Shown here one piece after another: positions 7,026 to 12,091 of a stretch of DNA of 12,091 nucleotides. The stretch comes from CAVALG01 sp963589585 (lineage in GTDB: Bacteria; Bacillota; Clostridia; Oscillospirales; Acutalibacteraceae). Numbering within the stretch: the first letter of the stretch is position 1; every line of letters starts with the position of its first letter. The notes below the pieces were generated by a model. The model was not told where the DNA came from and did no database searches. It worked only from the letters and a program-made list of their open reading frames with translations. The stretch spans positions 1-12,091 of the forward strand of contig CAVALG010000008.1 of assembly GCA_963589585.1 (NCBI GenBank). The letters run 5' to 3'. The translations under genes and the position numbers were made by a program.

Positions 7026-7754
7026 TCAATGACCGTGTGGAACTGTGTTTATTTGGTCTTTTTCATATATAAGATCTGCGCGCAAAAGATCAATAAATAC
7101 TATAAGAAGCAATATTTCCGCAAACCAGATTGCTTTGCCGCCAAAACGCACGCACAAAAATGTTGATATAACCGCACCTGCTACAAATGCTATCAGCATT
7201 GAAAAATGCATTTTCAACCTCATAGCGGCGGATTTGTCTTTTTTAGTAGCCACCTTCACAAGATTAACGCCTACCTGCCGCAAGTGATTTGTGCAGAAAG
7301 TGGTTGCCATAGGCACTTTTTTAGCCTGCCTGAATGTGTTGTATTGCATTGAAGCAATAAAATTTATTGACACTTGGCAAATCTGCGGGGGAGCGTCATC
7401 TGGTACAAAGCCAAGCGCTAAAAGTGAGAGCATTTCAAAGGCTATAAAAAGTGTATCCCACCGTACTATTTCAAATTTGTTCACCCGTTTGGGCAAAAAT
7501 TCGGAAATTACCGCCCCAAGCAGATATGCGGTAATGGGTATAATGTAGTAAAGTGCGCGTGCCCAATTCATTTTTCCGAGCTGTACGGCAAGCATTACAA
7601 AGTTAGCGGTTTGCGCATTGCAAAACACGCCGCCTTTTACGGTAAATGTATATGCACCTAAAAAGCCGCCTACCGTTATAAGTAATATAAATGTTCGCAG
7701 GCGTTCACATTCCAAAAAACCGTCTACACTGTATGTCTTTAATTGCTTTTTCAT
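7026..7754 (-). CDS. DUF1275 (YoaK-like) integral membrane protein of unknown function
   Basis: This is a 242-residue membrane protein. The N-terminal part, GGFLGAYTFTVKGGVFCNAQTANFV (split here by residue: GGFLGAYTF at 29-37, GGVFCNAQTANF at 41-52), and PITAYLLGAVISE at 73-85 match the DUF1275/UPF0700 pattern. Likely membrane segments lie at about 21-39, 66-85, 102-117, 125-142, 184-202 and 208-224. No catalytic residues are recognisable and the family's role is not known. The start at 7754 is chosen because AAAGG lies seven bases upstream. A longer frame from 7820 is rejected, since its first codons fall inside the promoter. It is the first gene after that promoter and precedes pepD by 45 bases, so it is probably co-transcribed with the peptidases. 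A link to peptide use is only guilt by association. Confidence 0.85.
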   Translation of the reverse strand: MKKQLKTYSVDGFLECERLRTFILLITVGGFLGAYTFTVKGGVFCNAQTANFVMLAVQLGKMNWARALYYIIPITAYLLGAVISEFLPKRVNKFEIVRWDTLFIAFEMLSLLALGFVPDDAPPQICQVSINFIASMQYNTFRQAKKVPMATTFCTNHLRQVGVNLVKVATKKDKSAAMRLKMHFSMLIAFVAGAVISTFLCVRFGGKAIWFAEILLLIVFIDLLRADLIYEKDQINTVPHGH

Positions 7755-7791
7755 AAATTTGCCTTTCTTCAAATTGTCATCAATCTCAAGT

Positions 7792-7820
7792 ATTATACCA
7801 TTTTTTATTTCTAAAGGCAA
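7792..7820 (-). promoter_or_regulatory. Sigma-A-type promoter of the DUF1275-pepD-M24 peptidase operon
   Basis: On the minus strand TTGCCT (7820-7815) and a perfect TATAAT (7797-7792) are 17 bases apart. TGG just before TATAAT gives an extended -10 element. Transcription would begin near 7785, leaving about 30 bases of leader before the ATG at 7754. Confidence 0.75.
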
Positions 7821-7847
7821 GAGCCGCTTGCCCGGTAATTACTATTA

Positions 7848-7877
7848 GCAAACTAAATACAACAATTTTTGCAAACT
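7848..7877. repeat. Direct repeat GCAAACT between divergent promoters
   Basis: GCAAACT occurs at 7848-7854 and again at 7871-7877, 23 bases start to start, which is about two helical turns. The second copy touches the -35 box of the uxuA promoter. The repeats might be operator half-sites for a uronate regulator, but seven-base matches in AT-rich DNA can occur by chance. Confidence 0.3.
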
Positions 7878-7905
7878 TGATTTCATATGCAATTTATGCT
7901 ATAAT
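7877..7905 (+). promoter_or_regulatory. Sigma-A-type promoter of the uronate operon
   Basis: TTGATT (7877-7882) and a perfect TATAAT (7900-7905) are separated by 17 bases, and TGC directly before TATAAT makes an extended -10. Transcription would start near 7912, giving a leader of about 40 bases. That leader contains the palindrome AATGCATT (7920-7927) and a strong ribosome site, AGGAGAGGGG at 7935-7944. Confidence 0.78.
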
Positions 7906-7952
7906 TTTCGGTGATAATTAATGCATTTTTGAACAGGAGAGGGGATGTGAAT

Positions 7953-9035
7953 ATGCCTATGAAAATGGGCTGGCGTTGGTACGGAGTAGGTAACGACCCC
8001 GTTACGCTGGCGGATATTAAACAAATTCCCGGCGTTACAAGTATCGTATGGGCGCTTCATCATAAAATGCCCGGTGAAATTTGGGAAAAAGACGAGATTA
8101 AAGAAGCGGTCGATTATATTCATTCTTATGGGTTTGACGCCGAAGTTGTTGAATCGGTTAATGTTCACGATGATATAAAAATCGGCCTTCCTACAAGGGA
8201 TGCGCTTATAGAAAATTACAAGCAGTGTATCCGAAACCTGAGCGAGTTCGGCGTTAAGGTGATCTGCTATAATTTTATGCCGATTTTTGATTGGACAAGA
8301 ACCGACCTGTTCCACCCGGTGGGCGATGGGTCTACTGCGCTTTTCTATGAAAAAGATATGATTCAAAGCGACTATAAGTCGATGGCAAAATACATTCTTG
8401 ATTTTACCGAAAAGTATAATATGACATTCCCCGGCTGGGAGCCTGAGCGTATGAGCAAACTGGACGAACTGTTCAAGGCTTACGCACCCGTAACCAAAGA
8501 AAAACTTTGGGAAAACCTATTTTATTTTCTGCGCGCGATTATGCCGACCTGTGAAGAATGTGATATTAAAATGGCTATACATATGGATGACCCGCCGTGG
8601 GATATATTCGGGCTTCCGCGCCTGCTTGTGGACGAAGCTTCCTGTGCAAAACTCCTTTCGGAGGTTGACCATCCGTGCAATTGCCTTACCCTGTGTACCG
8701 GGTCGCTTAACGCCAACCCTGCCAATAACTGCGCTGATATTATAAGAAAACATTGCGACAGAATCGCATTTGCCCATATTCGCAATATTCACCATTTTGA
8801 AAACGGCGATTTTATTGAAGCGGCTCACCGTGATTGTTGCGGCGAAACGGGAATTATAGAAGTTCTGCGCGCATATCACGATAATAACTGGGAGGGTTAC
8901 ATCCGTCCCGACCACGGACGACATTTGTGGGAGGAAGGTCCCGGTGTGTGCCGCCCGGGTTACGGCAAGTATGACCGTGCTTTGGGCGTTCAGTATATGC
9001 TCGGTGTTTGGGATACTTTAGACAGACTTGGATAA
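7953..9035 (+). CDS. uxuA: Mannonate dehydratase UxuA
   Basis: This cytoplasmic metalloenzyme dehydrates D-mannonate to 2-keto-3-deoxygluconate in glucuronate breakdown. It has the family's N-terminus (WRWYG, NDPVTLADIKQIPG, WALHHKMPGEIW) and a single TIM-barrel domain. Residues corresponding to the metal ligands of characterised UxuA are His210 (MAIHMDDPP), Cys248 (TLCTGS), His275 (FAHIRN) and Asp320 (RPDHGRH). His321 and Tyr340 match the proposed catalytic pair. The 360 residues match Firmicute UxuA (about 360), while enteric UxuA is about 394. The ATG at 7953 is chosen since GAGGGG ends eight bases before it; a GTG at 7911 sits at the predicted transcription start and is excluded. It is first in the operon, 61 bases ahead of the dehydrogenase gene, in which I see no terminator. 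Confidence 0.96.
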   Translation: MPMKMGWRWYGVGNDPVTLADIKQIPGVTSIVWALHHKMPGEIWEKDEIKEAVDYIHSYGFDAEVVESVNVHDDIKIGLPTRDALIENYKQCIRNLSEFGVKVICYNFMPIFDWTRTDLFHPVGDGSTALFYEKDMIQSDYKSMAKYILDFTEKYNMTFPGWEPERMSKLDELFKAYAPVTKEKLWENLFYFLRAIMPTCEECDIKMAIHMDDPPWDIFGLPRLLVDEASCAKLLSEVDHPCNCLTLCTGSLNANPANNCADIIRKHCDRIAFAHIRNIHHFENGDFIEAAHRDCCGETGIIEVLRAYHDNNWEGYIRPDHGRHLWEEGPGVCRPGYGKYDRALGVQYMLGVWDTLDRLG

Positions 9036-9096
9036 TCTTCGCTTTTTCTTTTGTTATGTATAATATTTAATTTCATATAGCTGGGAGGAATATAGT

Positions 9097-9939
9097 ATGA
9101 AATTACCTTTAACCCATAATTTTACCGATAAAGTTGTGGTAATTACAGGCGCAGGCGGCGTGCTGTGCAGCGAAATGGCGCGCGCTTACGCAAAAGCAGG
9201 CGCTAAGGTTGCCGCTTTGGACTTAAATGAAGAAGCGGTTAATAAACTGGCTGACGAATTAAGAGCCGAGGGCTACATCTGCATAGGTTATAAAGCAAAT
9301 GTGCTTGACCCCGAAATGCTTGCTTCAGTTCACAAAAAAGTTGTTTCCGATTTAGGCCCCTGCGATATTTTAATCAACGGTGCGGGCGGTAACAATCCGC
9401 GCGCAACAACAGATAACGAATATCAGCACGAGGCTAAGGAAGGGCAGAAAACTTTCTTTGATTTAGACGCCGACGGTGTTGATTTTGTGTTTAAACTCAA
9501 TTTCCAGGGCGCGCTTTTACCTACACAAATCTTTGCAAGAGATATGGTTGAGCGTAAACAGGGGAATATTCTTAACATATCTTCAATGAATGCGTATACT
9601 CCGCTTACTAAAATTCCTGCATATTCTGGCGCGAAAGCCGCTGTTTCAAACTTTACACAATGGCTTGCTACATATTTTGCAGGCAGCAACATTCGTGCCA
9701 ATGCTATCGCTCCCGGATTTTTGGTTTCAAACCAAAACCGTGCGCTGCTTTTTAATCAGGACGGTACACCTACTCCGCGTACCGAGAAAATTCTTAAGGG
9801 TACACCTACGGGCAGATTTGTTGATTCGGATGAACTGCTTGGCGGCGTGTTCTTCTTAACCGATAACGAGGCTGCCTCCGCCATAACGGGCGTTGTGTTG
9901 CCTATAGACGCCGGTTATTCGGCGTATTCGGGCGTATAA
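9097..9939 (+). CDS. uxuB: SDR-family oxidoreductase, probable D-mannonate oxidoreductase (fructuronate reductase)
   Basis: This is a classical-type short-chain dehydrogenase of 280 residues with a Rossmann fold. The nucleotide-binding motif is TGAGGVLC at 17-24, with NGAGG at 94-98. Asn135, Ser163, Tyr176 and Lys180 (YSGAK) complete the catalytic tetrad. Asp42 at the end of the second strand (ALDLNEE) points to NAD(H) rather than NADP(H). An insert at about 99-125, containing NNPRATTDNEY, is typical of the Bacillus YjmF-like group assigned as fructuronate reductase. It is unrelated to the long-chain UxuB of enteric bacteria. Its place between uxuA and eda supports reduction of fructuronate to mannonate, but substrate is inferred; gluconate-type 5-dehydrogenases are close relatives. 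GGGAGG lies eight bases before the ATG. Eda follows after 16 bases. Confidence 0.85.
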   Translation: MKLPLTHNFTDKVVVITGAGGVLCSEMARAYAKAGAKVAALDLNEEAVNKLADELRAEGYICIGYKANVLDPEMLASVHKKVVSDLGPCDILINGAGGNNPRATTDNEYQHEAKEGQKTFFDLDADGVDFVFKLNFQGALLPTQIFARDMVERKQGNILNISSMNAYTPLTKIPAYSGAKAAVSNFTQWLATYFAGSNIRANAIAPGFLVSNQNRALLFNQDGTPTPRTEKILKGTPTGRFVDSDELLGGVFFLTDNEAASAITGVVLPIDAGYSAYSGV

Positions 9940-9955
9940 TTTGGAGGTAAATGAT

Positions 9956-10585
9956 ATGACAGTTATGGAAAGATTGGTGCGTTCGGTTATCGTGCCTGTA
10001 GTTGTTTTGGAAGATGCAAAGGACGCTGTTCCTGCCGCAAACGCAATGTTAAAGGGCGGAATAGACACAATGGAAATCACATTCCGTACGGAATGCGCCT
10101 CCGAATGTATTAAGGCTGTAAGCGAAAATTGCCCCGATATGCTTGTAGGCGCAGGTACTGTTTTGAATGTTGAACAGGCTGAACTTGCTGTTAAAATGGG
10201 CGCAAAATTCATTGTGTCTCCGGGGTTTGATGCAGATGTTGTTGATTGGTGCATAAAAAACGAAATTCCGGTTGTTCCCGGCTGCGTTACACCTACGGAA
10301 ATTATGATGGCGGTCAACCGCGGCTTAAAGGTGGTAAAGTTCTTCCCCGCAAATGTCTACGGCGGACTTAACGCAATGAAGAATTTGTCCGCTCCGTTTA
10401 CAGGCGTGAAATTTTTACCTACGGGCGGTGTAAATGCCGCAAATATTAAAGAGTATGTGTCGGCGCCGTTTATTTTTGCCGTAGGCGGAAGTTGGGTCTG
10501 CCCCAAAAAAGAAGTTGCGGCAGGTGATTTTGAAAAAATTACGCAGTTGTGCCTTGAGGGCAGAAAGGCTGCTTTGGAGGATTGA
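9956..10585 (+). CDS. eda: 2-keto-3-deoxy-6-phosphogluconate (KDPG) aldolase
   Basis: This cytoplasmic class I aldolase splits KDPG to pyruvate and glyceraldehyde 3-phosphate, the last step of the pathway here. The 209-residue TIM barrel has the family motifs in order: MEITFRT with Glu40 and Arg44, GAGTV at 65-69, SPGFD at 88-92, PGCVTPTE at 108-115, and VKFFPA with the Schiff-base Lys128. PTGGV at 155-159 forms the phosphate site. Start choice is clear: GGAGG at 9943-9947 is eight bases before the ATG at 9956, whereas a TTG at 9941 overlaps the ribosome site itself. It ends two bases before the kdgK start, so the two are tightly coupled. Activity on 2-keto-4-hydroxyglutarate is common in the family. 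Some bacteria encode similar aldolases for the galactonate pathway, but uxuA and kdgK here make KDPG the natural substrate. Confidence 0.95.
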   Translation: MTVMERLVRSVIVPVVVLEDAKDAVPAANAMLKGGIDTMEITFRTECASECIKAVSENCPDMLVGAGTVLNVEQAELAVKMGAKFIVSPGFDADVVDWCIKNEIPVVPGCVTPTEIMMAVNRGLKVVKFFPANVYGGLNAMKNLSAPFTGVKFLPTGGVNAANIKEYVSAPFIFAVGGSWVCPKKEVAAGDFEKITQLCLEGRKAALED

Positions 10586-10587
10586 TT

Positions 10588-11616
10588 ATGTCAAAGGTTA
10601 TTACTTTCGGTGAATTGATGCTTAGGCTTCAGCCCGATAATTACGAACGCTTTGTTCAGTGCAATCATGTTGAATTTACATTTGGCGGCGGCGAGGCAAA
10701 TGTGGCTGTATCGCTTGCTAATTACGGCACGGATGTTGCTTTTGTCACAAAACTGCCTACCCACGCAATAGGTCAGGCGGCTGTAAATTCACTGCGCCGC
10801 TACGGTGTGAATACCGATTTAATAGTTCGCGGAGGCGACCGTGTAGGTATATATTTTAATGAAAAGGGCGCATCGCAGCGCGGCTCGGTTTGTATTTATG
10901 ATCGTGCCCATTCCGCAATTCAAGAAGCAAAATCAACCGATTTTGATTGGGATAAGATTTTTGACGGAGCTGATTGGTTTCATTTCACGGGTATAACGCC
11001 CGCACTTGGTGCCAATGTGGCTGAAATTTGCAAAGAGGCCTGCAAGGCTGCAAAAGCGCACGGCTGTAAAATATCCTGCGATTTGAATTACAGGGGTAAA
11101 TTGTGGACCCGCGAGCAGGCTCGTACTGTTATGACCGAACTTTGTCAGTATGTTGATGTTTGCATATCCAATGAAGAAGACGCAAAAGATGTATTCGGCA
11201 TAGAAGCCGAATCAACCGATATTTACGGCGGCAAACTGAACAGTGAAGGTTATAAGTCGGTTGCCAAACAGTTGGCGGATAAATTCGGCTTTGAAATGGT
11301 TGCTATAACATTGCGTGAAAGCCATTCGGCATTTGATAACGGTTGGTCGGCTATGTTGTTTGATGTTGCAAAAAATGAATACTGTTTCTCTAAAAAATAT
11401 GATCTGCATATTGTTGACCGCGTCGGCGGCGGTGATTCTTTCGGCGGCGGACTGATTTATTCGCTGCTTAACGGCAAGGACACCCAAAGCGCTGTCGAAT
11501 TTGCTGTTGCCGCATCTGCGCTTAAACACTCTATTGAGGGCGACTATAATATGGTTACGGTAAGCGAAGTGGAAAAATTGGCAGGCGGCGACGGTTCGGG
11601 CAGAATTCAAAGATAA
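10588..11616 (+). CDS. kdgK: 2-keto-3-deoxygluconate kinase
   Basis: This PfkB/ribokinase-family sugar kinase phosphorylates KDG, the UxuA product, to KDPG, the Eda substrate. It starts VITFGELMLRL, like other KDG kinases. The first PfkB signature region is GGGEANVAVSLA at 33-44, and the second is DRVGGGDSFGGGL at 277-289, with Asp283 as the expected catalytic base and the glycines forming the anion hole. CDLNYRGKLW at 164-173 is a strong KdgK-type match. At 342 residues it is longer than enteric KdgK (about 310), a length common in Firmicutes. The ATG at 10588 has GGAGG seven bases upstream; the TTG at 10582 is too close. It is the last gene of the operon; a strong terminator begins 46 bases after its stop. 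Specificity for KDG over fructose or ribose rests on these motifs plus context. Confidence 0.93.
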   Translation: MSKVITFGELMLRLQPDNYERFVQCNHVEFTFGGGEANVAVSLANYGTDVAFVTKLPTHAIGQAAVNSLRRYGVNTDLIVRGGDRVGIYFNEKGASQRGSVCIYDRAHSAIQEAKSTDFDWDKIFDGADWFHFTGITPALGANVAEICKEACKAAKAHGCKISCDLNYRGKLWTREQARTVMTELCQYVDVCISNEEDAKDVFGIEAESTDIYGGKLNSEGYKSVAKQLADKFGFEMVAITLRESHSAFDNGWSAMLFDVAKNEYCFSKKYDLHIVDRVGGGDSFGGGLIYSLLNGKDTQSAVEFAVAASALKHSIEGDYNMVTVSEVEKLAGGDGSGRIQR

Positions 11617-11662
11617 CGACTGCATATTCAGAAGATGTGTTTGAGCATTAAATAAGTCTATA

Positions 11663-11702
11663 ACAAAAGCCGCTGCAGCGCACAGCCTGCAGCGGCTTTT
11701 GT
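11663..11702 (+). terminator. Intrinsic terminator after kdgK
   Basis: A perfect 16-base-pair inverted repeat (ACAAAAGCCGCTGCAG and its complement) encloses an eight-base loop at 11679-11686. The GC core is flanked by four A on the left and four T on the right, so it could work on both strands. It begins 46 bases after the kdgK stop. The stretch from 11617 to 11662 holds nothing else I recognise. Confidence 0.9.
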
Positions 11703-11709
11703 GTGCAAA

Positions 11710-11743
11710 AAAATCCCGAAAGGCAAATGCCTTTCGGGATTTT
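11710..11743 (-). terminator. Intrinsic terminator after rpsI
   Basis: A perfect 15-base-pair stem (left arm AAAATCCCGAAAGGC, 11710-11724) has the four-base loop AAAT. On the minus strand it is followed by seven T in all (11713-11707), which makes it a strong terminator for the rpsI transcript arriving from the right. It lies 31 bases past the rpsI stop. It also has four T on the plus side and could back up the kdgK terminator. Confidence 0.92.
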
Positions 11744-11774
11744 GTACAATTTGAAATACGAAGAATTCGGAAAA

Positions 11775-12091
11775 TCAGCGTTTGCTGAACTGCGGAGAGC
11801 GGCGAGCGCCTTTGAGACCGTATTTCTTTCTTTCTTTCATTCTTGGGTCACGGGTAAGGAGTCCTGCTTTTTTAAGTTCGGGACGAAGTTCTTCATTGTA
11901 CTGAAGAAGTGCGCGTGCAACACCGTGGCGGATAGCGCCTGCCTGACCTGTAACACCGCCGCCTGCAACGCGGCAAACGATATCGAATTTATCGGTTGTG
12001 CCGGTAAGTGCCAAAGGCTGACGGGCAATAAGTTTTAAAGTTTCAAGACCGAAATAATCGTCAATATCGCGGTCGTTAATTGTTATTTTAC
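11775..12091 (-). CDS. rpsI: 30S ribosomal protein S9 (uS9), C-terminal part
   Basis: The 104 C-terminal residues of uS9 are visible; roughly 25-30 N-terminal residues lie beyond the right edge. The frame stays open to the window edge, reading KITINDRDIDDYFG at its start. Family hallmarks are PLALTGT, VAGGGVTGQAGAIRHG, ARALLQYN, LKKAGLLTRDPRMKERKK and the C-terminus ARRSPQFSKR. The basic tail reaches toward tRNA in the ribosomal P site. The gene is normally co-transcribed behind rplM (L13), which would be outside the window on the right. It converges on the uronate operon, and a strong terminator follows its stop. Confidence 0.98.
   Translation of the reverse strand, partial: KITINDRDIDDYFGLETLKLIARQPLALTGTTDKFDIVCRVAGGGVTGQAGAIRHGVARALLQYNEELRPELKKAGLLTRDPRMKERKKYGLKGARRSPQFSKR

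Noticed and set aside
7023..7035. Small dyad CGGTC-AAT-GACCG across the stop codon of the DUF1275 gene
   Set aside because: A five-base-pair stem with no T run is too weak for a terminator.
7899..8366. Minus-strand open frame of 155 codons over uxuA
   Set aside because: It lies opposite strongly conserved UxuA coding sequence and the uronate promoter, and resembles no family I know.
8517..8924. Minus-strand open frames within uxuA
   Set aside because: They overlap one another and the metal-binding part of UxuA; they are shadow frames.
9059..9064. TATAAT in the gap between uxuA and the dehydrogenase gene
   Set aside because: No acceptable -35 box lies at 16-18 bases and the TGN extension is absent; the gap is AT-rich enough for this by chance.
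1..12091. CRISPR arrays, insertion sequences, tRNA, phage or defence genes
   Set aside because: I saw no regular repeats, transposase motifs, tRNA cloverleaf or defence domains; nearly all sequence is accounted for by metabolic and transport genes.

Overview
The window looks like chromosome of a low-to-moderate GC Gram-positive anaerobe. Clostridia, perhaps a gut Oscillospirales or Ruminococcaceae-type bacterium, is my best guess. The basis is AGGAGG-like ribosome sites before most genes, sigma-A promoters with 17-base spacers, a lipoprotein-type OppA, Bacillus-type uxuA/uxuB genes and typical protein sequences. The placement is inference; there is no 16S or other marker except part of ribosomal protein S9.

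Positions 1-7820 are all on the minus strand and concern peptides. Read in the direction of transcription they are a DUF1275 membrane protein, a PepD-type M20 dipeptidase, an M24 Xaa-Pro-type peptidase, then oppB-oppC-oppD-oppF-oppA. OppA is cut by the window edge after 74 residues. There are two good promoters, one before the DUF1275 gene and one before oppB. The logic is uptake of oligopeptides by an ABC importer followed by cleavage in the cytoplasm. Several starts in the opp cluster appear to be GTG or TTG rather than ATG.

Positions 7877-11616 hold a plus-strand operon, transcribed divergently from the DUF1275 gene. It encodes the lower hexuronate pathway: a short-chain dehydrogenase likely to reduce fructuronate to mannonate, mannonate dehydratase (uxuA), KDG kinase (kdgK) and KDPG aldolase (eda). 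Together they would take fructuronate to pyruvate and glyceraldehyde 3-phosphate. No uronate isomerase, transporter or regulator is in view.

The end of the window holds two strong back-to-back hairpin terminators between the converging kdgK and rpsI genes, then the C-terminal 104 residues of ribosomal protein S9 on the minus strand.

No gene-free stretch exceeds 300 bases. I see no mobile element, CRISPR array, tRNA or rRNA, and no gene cluster that looks like an undescribed system. The points worth a second look are small: promoter architecture, start choice, an inter-gene hairpin, cysteine clusters in the ATPases, and the unproven roles of the DUF1275 protein and the dehydrogenase.
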